Source: Nitratireductor alexandrii
Lineage (GTDB): Bacteria; Pseudomonadota; Alphaproteobacteria; Rhizobiales; Rhizobiaceae
Assembly (NCBI RefSeq): GCF_004000215.1
Contig: NZ_RBVY01000005.1
Span: forward strand, 372,001 to 436,000
Direction of reading: 5' to 3'
DNA: 64,000 nucleotides
The notes beneath the pieces are model-generated. The model did not search any database. It was given only the letters and a program-made list of their open reading frames with translations, and was not told the DNA's origin. The stretch's first letter is position 1. The number at the start of each line of letters is the position of its first letter. The position numbers and the translations under genes were made by a program. Positions 29,269 through 37,043 of this stretch are shown here, one piece after another.

Positions 29269-29393
29269 GGCTTACCCGATCCACTCGACTGTGGCAGGAC
29301 GGGTCGGCGCCGGGGCCCTCCGTGAAGGCCTGTCGACCCGCGCCGGCATGCGTCGAGCCCGCGCATGACCAGCCGATACGGAACGCCAATTCC

Positions 29394-30644
29394 TCACTCC
29401 ACGATCTCCGCCGTCTCGACCACCGCGTGGAACAGCACGTCGGCGCCGGCGGCGGCCCAGTCCTTGGAGATTTCCTCGGCCTCGTTGTGCGAAAGCCCGT
29501 CGACGCACGGGCACATCACCATCGCCGTCGGCGCGACCCGATTGACCCAGCAGGCGTCGTGGCCCGCGCCCGAAACGATATCGCGATGCGAATAGCCGAG
29601 CCGTTCGGCCGCCTCGCGCACCGCCGTCACGCAGCCTTCGTCGAAGGTGACGGGATCGAAATGGCCGACCGGTTCGATCTCGATGCCAAGCCCGAGTTCC
29701 TCGGCGATTTTCGGCGCCTCGGCCTCGAGCCGCGCCTTCATCGCGTCGAGCGTTTCCCGGTCGGGCGAGCGGAAATCGATGGTGAAGACCACCTTGCCGG
29801 GAATGACGTTGCGCGAATTGGGATAGACGTCGCAATGGCCGATGGCGCCGACCGCGGCCGGCTGATGGCTCATGGCGATCTCGTGCACCAGCTCGGTGAT
29901 GCGCGCCATGCCGAGCCCGGCATTCTTGCGCATCGGCATCGGCGTCGAGCCGGTATGCGAATCCTTGCCGGTCAGCGTCACCTGCAGCCACCACAGCCCC
30001 TGGCCGTGCGTGACCACGCCGATATCCTTGCCCTCGGCCTCCAGGATCGGCCCCTGCTCGATATGCAGCTCGAAGAAGGCGTGCATCTTGCGCGCGCCGA
30101 CCTTTTCCTCGCCCTTCCAGCCGATGCGTTCCAGTTCCTCGCCGAAGGTCTTGCCCTTGGCGTCCTCGCGCGCATAGGCCCAGTCGAGCGTATGTTCGCC
30201 GGCGAACACGCCCGAGGCCAGCATCGCCGGCGCGAAGCGGGTGCCCTCCTCGTTGGTCCAGTTGGTGACCACGATCGGGTGTTTGGTCTTGATGCCGAGG
30301 TCGTTGAGCGTGCGGATGAGTTCCAGCCCGCCGAGCACGCCGAGCACGCCGTCATATTTGCCGCCGGTCGGCTGGGTGTCGAGATGCGAGCCGACATAGA
30401 CCGGCAGCGCGTCGGGGTCGGTGCCCTCGCGGCGCGCGAACATGGTGCCCATTTCGTCGACGCCCATCTCCAGTCCCGCCGCCTCGCACCAGCGCTGGAA
30501 CAGGCGCCGGCCCTCGCCGTCCTCGTCGGTCAGCGTCTGGCGGTTGTTGCCCCCGGCCACACCGGGACCGATCTTCGCCATCTCCATCAGGGACTCCCAG
30601 AGACGGTCGGCGTTGATCCTCAAATTCTCGCCCGGTGCGGCCAT
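29394..30644 (-). CDS. Beta-ureidopropionase / N-carbamoyl amino acid hydrolase (M20 family)
   Basis: A 416-residue Zn-dependent amidohydrolase that would cleave N-carbamoyl-beta-alanine to beta-alanine, CO2 and ammonia. The metal-site motifs are YVGSHLDTQPTGGKYDGVLG, NWTNEEGTRFAPAML and FELHIEQGPIL, all typical of the HyuC/AmaB/ureidopropionase group in the M20 fold. It is preceded by a cupin gene and the aminotransferase gene in the same orientation. The context makes pyrimidine catabolism the likely role rather than L-carbamoylase activity. Confidence 0.92.
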   Translation of the reverse strand: MAAPGENLRINADRLWESLMEMAKIGPGVAGGNNRQTLTDEDGEGRRLFQRWCEAAGLEMGVDEMGTMFARREGTDPDALPVYVGSHLDTQPTGGKYDGVLGVLGGLELIRTLNDLGIKTKHPIVVTNWTNEEGTRFAPAMLASGVFAGEHTLDWAYAREDAKGKTFGEELERIGWKGEEKVGARKMHAFFELHIEQGPILEAEGKDIGVVTHGQGLWWLQVTLTGKDSHTGSTPMPMRKNAGLGMARITELVHEIAMSHQPAAVGAIGHCDVYPNSRNVIPGKVVFTIDFRSPDRETLDAMKARLEAEAPKIAEELGLGIEIEPVGHFDPVTFDEGCVTAVREAAERLGYSHRDIVSGAGHDACWVNRVAPTAMVMCPCVDGLSHNEAEEISKDWAAAGADVLFHAVVETAEIVE

Positions 30645-30657
30645 GTGCTGATTTCCC

Positions 30658-30951
30658 CTATTTCAGTTCGACTTCCACGAAGGCCATCGCCCTGTCGCCG
30701 GCATTGACGACATTGTGCTCGACGCCCTCGTCGCGGCGATAGCTGGCGCCGGCCTCCATGTCGACGCGGCGCGCCGCCCCGCCCGGCTCTTCCAGCAGGA
30801 AGGCGCAGGGCGTGAGCGTGGTCACGACATAGTCCATGCCGTGCCGGTGCCAGCCGGTTTCCGCGCCCGGCGGGAAATCCCACCGGGTCACGCGCACGCG
30901 CTCGTCGTCGATCAAGACGTCGTGGCTGGCTTTCGGGCGTTCGCTGCCCAT
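30658..30951 (-). CDS. Small cupin-domain protein
   Basis: A 97-residue single cupin barrel. The first metal-binding motif is PGAETGWHRHGMDYVV and the second region is GVEHNVVNAGDRAMAFVE. It lies with 1-bp spacing after the aminotransferase gene and 13 bp before the hydrolase gene, so it is part of the pyrimidine operon. Such small cupins often bind a metal and a small ligand; the function here is not known. Confidence 0.88.
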   Translation of the reverse strand: MGSERPKASHDVLIDDERVRVTRWDFPPGAETGWHRHGMDYVVTTLTPCAFLLEEPGGAARRVDMEAGASYRRDEGVEHNVVNAGDRAMAFVEVELK

Positions 30952-30952
30952 C

Positions 30953-32281
30953 TCAATCCACCATGGTCAGCACTTCGCGCACATGGTCGACGAGTTCGTC
31001 GATCTGGCCCTTGGTGATGATCAACGGCGGCGACAGCGCGATGATGTCGCCGGTGGTGCGGATCAGCGCGCCGCGCTCGAACGCCTTCACGAAGGCCGAG
31101 AAGGCGCGCTTGCTCGGCTGGCCGGCGATCGGTTCCAGCTCGATCGCCCCGACGAGGCCGATATTGCGCACGTCGATGACATGCGGGGCGTCCTTGAGCG
31201 AATGCAGCGCGTTCGCCCAGTGCTCCGACAGCTCCGCCGCGCGCGTCAACAAACCCTCTTCCTTGTAGGTGTCGAGCGTGGCGATCGCCGCCGCCGAGGC
31301 GATCGGATTGCCGGAATAGGTGTAACCGTGGAAGAACTCGATCAGGTGTTCCGGCCCGTTCATGAAGGCGTCGTGAATCTCCTTCTTCACGAACACCGCG
31401 CCCATCGGCACGACGCCGTTGGTCACGCCCTTGGCGGTGGTCATGATGTCGGGGATGACATCGAAATAATCGGCGGCGAACGGCGTGCCGAGACGGCCGA
31501 ACCCGGTGATGACCTCGTCGAAGATCAGCAGAATGCCGTGCTTGTCGCAGATCTCGCGCAGGCGCTTGAGATAACCTTTCGGCGGGATCAGCACGCCGGT
31601 CGACCCGGCGACGGGCTCCACGATCACCGCGGCGACGGTCGAGGCGTCGTGCAGCGCCACGATGCGCTCCAGCTCATCGGCAAGGTCGGCGCCGTGCTCG
31701 GGCTCGCCGCGCACGAAATTGTTCTGTTCGGGCAGATGGGTGTGCGGCAGATGGTCGACGCCGGTCAGAAGCGTGCCGAACATCTTGCGGTTGGCGACGA
31801 TGCCGCCGACCGAGATGCCGCCGAAATTGACGCCGTGATAGCCGCGCTCGCGTCCGACCAGCCGGAAGCGCGAGCCCTCGCCCTTCACGCGGTGGTAGGC
31901 GAGCGCGATCTTGAGCGCGGTGTCGACGGATTCGGACCCGGAATTGGTGAAGAACACATGGTCCATGCCCTGCGGCGCGACGTCGACCAGCCGGTTGGCG
32001 AGTTCGAACACGATCGGATGGCCCATCTGGAAGGCGGGCGCGTAGTCGAGCTCGGCCGCCTGGCGCTGGATCGCCTCGGTGATCTTGGGGCGGCAATGGC
32101 CGGCATTGACGCACCACAGCCCGGCCGTGCCGTCGAGGATCTTGCGGCCGTCGGACGCGGTGTAGTGCATGTCCTCGGCGGCGACGAGCATGCGCGGCGC
32201 CTGCTTGAACTGACGGTTGGCGGTGAACGGCATCCAGAACGCGGAAAGATCGTTCGGTGCGACATTCAGTCTGTTGGACAT
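30953..32281 (-). CDS. Class III aminotransferase, beta-alanine:pyruvate type
   Basis: A 442-residue PLP aminotransferase that would convert beta-alanine and pyruvate to malonate semialdehyde and alanine. The PLP Lys is Lys284 in TTAKGVTNG. The cofactor-binding TNSGSESVDTALKIA and IFDEVITGFGRLG are typical of class III. The N-terminal FWMPFTANRQFKQAPRMLV is characteristic of the omega-amino acid:pyruvate group. It heads the minus-strand operon and is divergent from the RutR-like gene across a 246-bp region containing a RutR-like box. Confidence 0.92.
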   Translation of the reverse strand: MSNRLNVAPNDLSAFWMPFTANRQFKQAPRMLVAAEDMHYTASDGRKILDGTAGLWCVNAGHCRPKITEAIQRQAAELDYAPAFQMGHPIVFELANRLVDVAPQGMDHVFFTNSGSESVDTALKIALAYHRVKGEGSRFRLVGRERGYHGVNFGGISVGGIVANRKMFGTLLTGVDHLPHTHLPEQNNFVRGEPEHGADLADELERIVALHDASTVAAVIVEPVAGSTGVLIPPKGYLKRLREICDKHGILLIFDEVITGFGRLGTPFAADYFDVIPDIMTTAKGVTNGVVPMGAVFVKKEIHDAFMNGPEHLIEFFHGYTYSGNPIASAAAIATLDTYKEEGLLTRAAELSEHWANALHSLKDAPHVIDVRNIGLVGAIELEPIAGQPSKRAFSAFVKAFERGALIRTTGDIIALSPPLIITKGQIDELVDHVREVLTMVD

Positions 32282-32360
32282 ACCAGGCCTTTCATTTTGT
32301 GGTTTGAGCCGATGTTGCGCCAACGTTTGGTTTTTCGCGCGTAACTGTGCTACGCATTTT

Positions 32361-32376
32361 TTGACCGAATGGACAA
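32361..32376. promoter_or_regulatory. RutR-like box upstream of the pyrimidine operon
   Basis: TTGACCGAATGGACAA matches the E. coli RutR consensus TTGACCANNTGGTCAA at 12 of its 14 fixed positions. It lies in the divergent region between the aminotransferase gene and the TetR regulator gene at 32528. A similar box is found upstream of preT. Binding is inferred from sequence similarity and gene context. Confidence 0.65.
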
Positions 32377-32527
32377 ACGTTAGCACCGCCATGAAGACGG
32401 TCAAGGGAATTGTAGACGAAGTGCGCGCCCGGCTTCGCGCTCCACAAGCCGGCAGCCACTGGTCCAGTCGATTGGTCCAAAAAACGGGAGCGGTTCTGAG
32501 CGTCGCCAGTGGAGCAGGAATACGACC

Positions 32528-33160
32528 GTGGATACGCCTTCGCCGAAGACCCGCACCCGCATTCAGAAACAGAAACGCGAACTGATCCTGGAAGCCGCGC
32601 TCGAGGTGTTTTCCCAGCACGGCTTCCGCGGCTCCACGATCGACCAGATCGCCGAGGCCGCCGGCATGTCGAAGCCGAACCTGCTTTATTATTTCCGCAA
32701 CAAGGAAGACATTCATCACACGCTGATCCAGCGCCTGCTCGACACCTGGCTGGCGCCGTTGCGCGAGCTCGACGCGGTCGGCGACCCGCTGACGGAACTG
32801 CGCGGTTATATCCGCCGCAAGCTCGAAATGGCGCGCGATTTTCCGCGCGAAAGCCGGCTTTTCGCCAATGAGATCCTGCAGGGCGCGCCGCGCGCCATGC
32901 CGATGCTGGAAGACGAGTTGAAGACGCTGGTCGACGAGAAGGCCGAGGTGATCCTGGGCTGGATGAAGGCCGGCCGGATCGCACGCACCGACCCCCGGCA
33001 CCTGATCTTCTCGATCTGGGCCACCACCCAGCATTATGCCGATTTCGACGTTCAGGTCCGCGCCGTGCTCGGCCCCGGGCGCGACGGCGAGGGCCGGTTC
33101 GAAGACGCCGCCCGGTTTTTGGAGCAATTGTTCATGGACGGGCTCAAGCCGAAGGGCTGA
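32528..33160 (+). CDS. rutR: TetR-family regulator, RutR-like
   Basis: A 210-residue TetR regulator starting at a GTG (32528) after an AGGAA ribosome site. The helix-turn-helix reads STIDQIAEAAGMSKPNLLYY, and the C-terminal domain has the RutR-like stretches ESRLFANEILQGAPRAMPML and IWATTQHYADFDVQV. E. coli RutR senses uracil and thymine. Its place divergent from beta-alanine aminotransferase, together with RutR-like boxes at both pyrimidine loci, supports control of the reductive pathway. Confidence 0.85.
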   Translation: MDTPSPKTRTRIQKQKRELILEAALEVFSQHGFRGSTIDQIAEAAGMSKPNLLYYFRNKEDIHHTLIQRLLDTWLAPLRELDAVGDPLTELRGYIRRKLEMARDFPRESRLFANEILQGAPRAMPMLEDELKTLVDEKAEVILGWMKAGRIARTDPRHLIFSIWATTQHYADFDVQVRAVLGPGRDGEGRFEDAARFLEQLFMDGLKPKG

Positions 33161-33184
33161 CGCGGCGCGGGGCTGTCGGCCGCC

Positions 33185-33607
33185 TCAGCCCGCCTTCCAG
33201 ATCGTCCCCTGCGCAGCCGCGCACAGCTTTTCCACGCCGGCCTCGTCGATCGCCATCACATCGCACTGGCACACTGCCTGGGTCTTGCCCGCGCCGGTCA
33301 CGCGGGCCCGCGCCACCAGCCGGCTGCCCTTGGCGGGCCGCAGATAATTGATCTTGAACTCCAGCGTCACCGAATCCCCCAGCACCGAGCCGCCGGCATA
33401 GGTCAGCGCGTTGTCGGCCAGATAGGAGACGATGCCGCCATGGGCGAAACCGTGCTGCTGCAAATGTTCGGGTTTCAAGTCGAGCGCGAGTTCGGCCCGG
33501 CCGGGCTCGAAGGTGACGAGTTCGGTGCCCAGAAGAACACTAAACGGCTGGGCGGCCAAGATTTTGCGGCCATAGTCGAAAAGCGCTTGATCCATTGCCG
33601 CCTCCAT
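33185..33607 (-). CDS. PaaI-family hotdog thioesterase
   Basis: A 140-residue hotdog-fold thioesterase, with HGFAHGGIVSYLADNALTYA containing the HGG and the catalytic Asp position. An ATG four codons downstream (33595) may be the real start. It is convergent with the RutR-like gene and lies 34 bp downstream of the EamA gene. It may form an operon with that transporter. The substrate is unknown. Confidence 0.87.
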   Translation of the reverse strand: MEAAMDQALFDYGRKILAAQPFSVLLGTELVTFEPGRAELALDLKPEHLQQHGFAHGGIVSYLADNALTYAGGSVLGDSVTLEFKINYLRPAKGSRLVARARVTGAGKTQAVCQCDVMAIDEAGVEKLCAAAQGTIWKAG

Positions 33608-33641
33608 GACGTTGATCCCTTCATCCGCGGTGCGGGCGGCC

Positions 33642-34589
33642 TCAGCCGTCGCGCGAAAACACCACCACCGCCAGGGCGAGAACGGTGACCAGCGCGCCCG
33701 CCGCCACGCTCGCGCTCACCCAGCCGTGGCCGAGCATGCCCTCGTAGAGGATGACGATGCTCGGCATCAGATAGCCGTAGGCGAGCACCTTGGAGGCCGG
33801 CAGCCGGAGCGTGGCGAACTGCAGCAGGAAGAAGGTGCCGGCGGTGGTGAAGACGGCGAGATAGGCGATCACCGCCCACACGATCGCGGGCAGGTCCGCC
33901 CAAGCCGTGCCGAAGATTTCGCGCAGGCCGTAGGCGGCGATGACGATGCCCGTGGCCATCAGCGTCCAGAAGGTGAAGGCCAGCACCGGCTCGCCGCGAT
34001 TGAGCTTGCGCACCAGCGGCGCATAGGCGGCGTGACAGGCGCAGCCGAAAAAGAAGATCACCTCGCCGCGTCCGACATCGAAGCCGAGAATGGCGTCGAG
34101 ATCGCCGCGAAAGATCACCCAGATCGCGCCGGCGGCGGCAACCACCAGGCTGAACACGACCAGCGGCCGCGGCACCTGGCCCAAAAACAGATAACCGAAC
34201 CCGGCGCTCATCAGCGGCATCAGCGTAAAGACCGCGCCGGTCGACACGGGCGCGGTGAATTGCAGGGCCACGAACATGGTCACGAAGAAGATCGCCATCA
34301 GGCCGCCCAGCACCAGGAACCGCCAGGGGGCGCGCGGCCGCGCCAGCGCCCCGCTGCCGATCAACAGCCACGTCGCCACCCCCATGATGGTGGTGCCGAG
34401 CAGGAACCGCGCCGCATTGATCGCGGCCGGCCCGATATGCGGGGCCGCCAGCGCGCCGAAGGAAAACGAGCCCGCCACGAGCGCCGCAAAACACAGCCCC
34501 GCCAGGTGGCCGAGCAGCTTTTGCCTGCCGGTGGCGAAACTCTTGTGATCGGGGCGGCGCGCGACGTGGATATCGGCGGCGTGTGTCAA
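33642..34589 (-). CDS. EamA/DMT-family transporter with TTG start
   Basis: A 315-residue drug/metabolite transporter with about ten membrane segments in two EamA repeats. The best start is a TTG at 34589, four bases after AGGGAGAG. The only upstream in-frame ATG (34766) would add 59 residues unlike the family. Recognisable stretches are SFGALAAPHIGPAAINAARF and APVSTGAVFTLMPLMSAGFG. Substrates of such exporters cannot be read from sequence. The thioesterase gene follows at 33607. Confidence 0.85.
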   Translation of the reverse strand: MTHAADIHVARRPDHKSFATGRQKLLGHLAGLCFAALVAGSFSFGALAAPHIGPAAINAARFLLGTTIMGVATWLLIGSGALARPRAPWRFLVLGGLMAIFFVTMFVALQFTAPVSTGAVFTLMPLMSAGFGYLFLGQVPRPLVVFSLVVAAAGAIWVIFRGDLDAILGFDVGRGEVIFFFGCACHAAYAPLVRKLNRGEPVLAFTFWTLMATGIVIAAYGLREIFGTAWADLPAIVWAVIAYLAVFTTAGTFFLLQFATLRLPASKVLAYGYLMPSIVILYEGMLGHGWVSASVAAGALVTVLALAVVVFSRDG

Positions 34590-34780
34590 GCAACTCTCCC
34601 TTCGGGCCCTTTGACGTAACGCGCCGGCCGCGGCGGGAAAAGCTTTTTCCGTTGGTCCTGGGCCGGCAAGGTCCGCCCTAGCCGGCCGCCAGCCGGTCAA
34701 GACCGACACGGCGCCGGCCAACCGGCGACCGGCCGGTTCGGCCGGGGCCGGAAGGACGGCCGCCATGATGACTTTCCTGC

Positions 34781-34809
34781 AAAAAGCACCGCGCCGTCAG
34801 GCGGCGCGG
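34781..34809 (-). terminator. Rho-independent terminator overlapping the AhpD-like stop codon
   Basis: On the minus strand the stem CCGCGCCG / CGGCGCGG has a five-base loop that contains the TGA stop of the AhpD-like gene. It is followed by TGCTTTTT (complement of 34781-34788). The hairpin starts inside the coding sequence, so the last codons double as terminator stem. Confidence 0.8.
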
Positions 34810-35261
34810 CTTTCGCCGCCGATGACGGGATGAACGGTGCGGAACGGGATCGCGACCCGGTTCCAGACATTGATGACGCCGATCAGGACGGTGAGCTTGA
34901 CCAGGTCGGCCTCGGAGAAATGGGCCGACACCGCCTCGTACTCCGCGTCCTCGACCGGGCCGTCGGCGATCCTGGTCAGCCTTTCGGTCCACGCGAACGC
35001 GGCGCGTTCACGCGGCGAAAAAAGCGGCGATTCGCGCCAGGCCGAGACGAGTTGAACGCGCTGTTCGCTCTCGCCGTCGCGGCGCGCCTCGCGGCTGTGC
35101 ATGTCCACGCAATAGGAACAGCCGTTGATCTGCGAGGCGCGCAGCTTGAGGAGGTGAACCAGCCCGCCATCGAGGCCGGACTCTCTCGCCGCGGTGTCGA
35201 GGTCGAGCACGGCCTTCAGCAAGGCCGGTTCGGCCTTCCAGTAGTCGAGACGCTGTTGCAT
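34797..35261 (-). CDS. AhpD-like carboxymuconolactone decarboxylase family protein
   Basis: A 154-residue alkylhydroperoxidase D-like protein with the redox motif SYCVDMHS (CxxxxH context) in a helical CMD fold. Such proteins protect against peroxides or act as small thiol reductants. The ATG at 35261 follows the Rrf2 gene stop by 11 bp, so the two are one operon. The 3' end forms a terminator hairpin. It is unrelated to PcaC in function despite the shared fold. Confidence 0.9.
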   Translation of the reverse strand: MQQRLDYWKAEPALLKAVLDLDTAARESGLDGGLVHLLKLRASQINGCSYCVDMHSREARRDGESEQRVQLVSAWRESPLFSPRERAAFAWTERLTRIADGPVEDAEYEAVSAHFSEADLVKLTVLIGVINVWNRVAIPFRTVHPVIGGESRAA

Positions 35262-35272
35262 TGGGTTTCCTT

Positions 35273-35809
35273 TCATTGGGGATCGGGTGATGCGGACATT
35301 GCGGCGGCGTCGCCGGGCCGCTGGTGGCGTTGCAAAAACGCACAGCCGAACGCGAGCGCGCGCGGATCGGCCTCGGCCTCGTAGCCGGCGATCACGTCGG
35401 CAAGCCGCTCGGCGCGCAAGGCCTGACGCCAGGCCTGTTCGGCCTTGAGCATGGCCACCTTGATGCCGCACGGTTTTTGATAGGCGTCGGGCTCCAGCGC
35501 GCCCGGACTGCGCTGGCGGATTTCCGCACACCGAAAGGCCGGCTCCGGTCCCTCGACCGCAAGCACGATATCGAGCAGGGAAATGCGCTTGGCCGACCGG
35601 CCAAGCCGGTAGCCGCCATGCGGCCCGGGCACGGAGACAAGCACGCCCGCCGCCGCCAGCCTGTTGAGATGTTTGACGAGATAGCTCGCCGACACGCCGT
35701 GATACTCCGCCAATGCCGCCGCCGGCAGGGTCTTGCCGGGCGCCAGACCGGCCAGCAGCGCGGCGCAATGGATCGCCGCCTCCACGCCTTCGGACAGTTT
35801 CATCGCCAT
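35273..35809 (-). CDS. Rrf2-family transcriptional regulator
   Basis: A 178-residue Rrf2 winged-helix regulator with AALAEYHGVSASYLVKHLNR and the wing GPHGGYRLGR. Three cysteines in the C-terminal part (FRCAEIR, KPCGIKV, FGCAFLQ) could hold an Fe-S cluster or sense redox state. The first two have the spacing seen in cluster-binding members. Tandem AT-rich dyads lie 12-40 bp upstream of its start, suggesting autoregulation. It precedes an AhpD-like gene, so it probably controls an oxidative or nitrosative stress response. Confidence 0.9.
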   Translation of the reverse strand: MAMKLSEGVEAAIHCAALLAGLAPGKTLPAAALAEYHGVSASYLVKHLNRLAAAGVLVSVPGPHGGYRLGRSAKRISLLDIVLAVEGPEPAFRCAEIRQRSPGALEPDAYQKPCGIKVAMLKAEQAWRQALRAERLADVIAGYEAEADPRALAFGCAFLQRHQRPGDAAAMSASPDPQ

Positions 35810-36181
35810 CTCCTATCTTCGATATTTTATATCTTGGATATTTTTTATCTTCAATAGGGACACGACCTGCTCCTGACACACCCTGCCAGGATTGCGGCAC
35901 CGCAGCCGACGGCGCAAACCCGCGTCTTTGCGGATGGCGCCAAACCGGGGCCGAGCACGTGTTGACAGCGCCCGGGATGCGTTCTTAATAATCGACCCAT
36001 GCGCGAAAAAGGCTCGCTGATCGTTTCCCGGCTCGCCGGCATCCCGACAGGTGGGATGCCGGATAAACGCGCACGCTGAAAGCAGCACGCATCGCGTATC
36101 CAGCAACCCCGCCGCCGACGGACGGGGTTATTGCTGCAGCGGACGTGCCCCGTCGCATCGGCCACCATCGATGGACAGAAA
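35810..36181. other. Intergenic region rrf2 / methyltransferase
   Basis: A 372-bp gap without a credible gene. The left end is very AT-rich and contains the Rrf2 operator candidates. The rest is GC-rich with no hairpin-plus-T-run that I could find. Short open frames in it lack ribosome sites and family likeness. It must hold the divergent promoters of the Rrf2 and methyltransferase genes. Confidence 0.5.
35821..35849. promoter_or_regulatory. Tandem AT-rich dyads, candidate Rrf2 operator
   Basis: Two similar 13-bp elements lie in a row: GATATTTTATATC (35821-35833, arms GATAT/ATATC around TTT) and GATATTTTTTATC (35837-35849, arms GATA/TATC). They are spaced by three bases, just upstream of the Rrf2 gene. 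They stand out in a GC-rich genome and fit binding of a dimeric regulator over the promoter. Confidence 0.6.
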
Positions 36182-36910
36182 ATGGCACAGAATATCTACG
36201 ACAAACCCGAGTTCTTCGCAGGCTACAGCGCCTTGCCGCGCCAGGTGCACGGCCTGGCCGGCGCGCCGGAATGGCCGGCCGTGCGCGCCATGTTGCCCGA
36301 CCTTGCCGGCAAGCGCGTGCTCGACCTGGGCTGCGGCTTCGGCTGGTTCACGCGCTGGGCGCGCGAAAACGGCGCCGCCCGCGCGCTCGGCATCGATCTG
36401 TCGCAGAACATGATCGCGCGCGCCAGGGCCGATACGACCGACCCGATGGTCAGCTTCGAGATCGCCGATCTGGAAAAGCTTGTCCTGCCGCGGGCGGGTT
36501 TCGATGTCGCCTACAGCGCCCTCACCTTCCACTATATCGAGGATTTCGGCACCCTCGCGGCAACCGTCCGGCAGGCCCTGACGCCGGGCGCGCATTTCGT
36601 CTTCACCATCGAGCATCCCATCTTCATGGCCGCCGCGCATCCGCACTGGCTGAGCGACGAAGACGGTCGCAAGACATGGCCGGTCAACGGCTATTCGCGC
36701 GAGGGCGAGCGCCGCACCGACTGGTTCGCCAGCGGCGTGCTCAAATATCACCGCACGGTCGCCACGACCCTCAACAGCCTGATCGGCGCGGGTTTCGCGA
36801 TCCGCCAGGTCGAAGAATTCGCGCCGACGGCCGGGCAGATCGCCGAGAACCCGGATCTCGCCGAAGAGGTCGAACGGCCGATGATGCTGCTGGTCTCGGC
36901 GCAGCGTTAG
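36182..36910 (+). CDS. Class I SAM-dependent methyltransferase
   Basis: A 242-residue methyltransferase with the SAM-binding motif I VLDLGCGFGWFTRWA, the acidic segment GIDLSQNMIARA and the post-motif region YSALTFHYIEDF. The ATG at 36182 starts MAQNIYDKPEFFAGYSALPR, a common start in this family; a longer start upstream is unnecessary. The substrate is unknown. It stands alone, divergent from the Rrf2 operon and convergent with preA. Confidence 0.88.
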   Translation: MAQNIYDKPEFFAGYSALPRQVHGLAGAPEWPAVRAMLPDLAGKRVLDLGCGFGWFTRWARENGAARALGIDLSQNMIARARADTTDPMVSFEIADLEKLVLPRAGFDVAYSALTFHYIEDFGTLAATVRQALTPGAHFVFTIEHPIFMAAAHPHWLSDEDGRKTWPVNGYSREGERRTDWFASGVLKYHRTVATTLNSLIGAGFAIRQVEEFAPTAGQIAENPDLAEEVERPMMLLVSAQR

Positions 36911-37043
36911 CGTTAGCCGTCTCCGCGTGGCGCGGCAGGGTTTGGCGGACACGATACCCGACCGCCGCCCGCCCCTGCCGCAATGCTCTCCGGCGGGGCG
37001 TGACGGCGCCCGCGCAATCGGCCACGGCAGCGCCGTCTGCGTG

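Noticed and set aside
34590-34780. Cluster of GCCGG-rich inverted repeats upstream of the EamA gene
   Set aside because: The hairpins are stable but no T-run follows, and GC-rich intergenic DNA makes them by chance. The real terminator is at 34781-34809.
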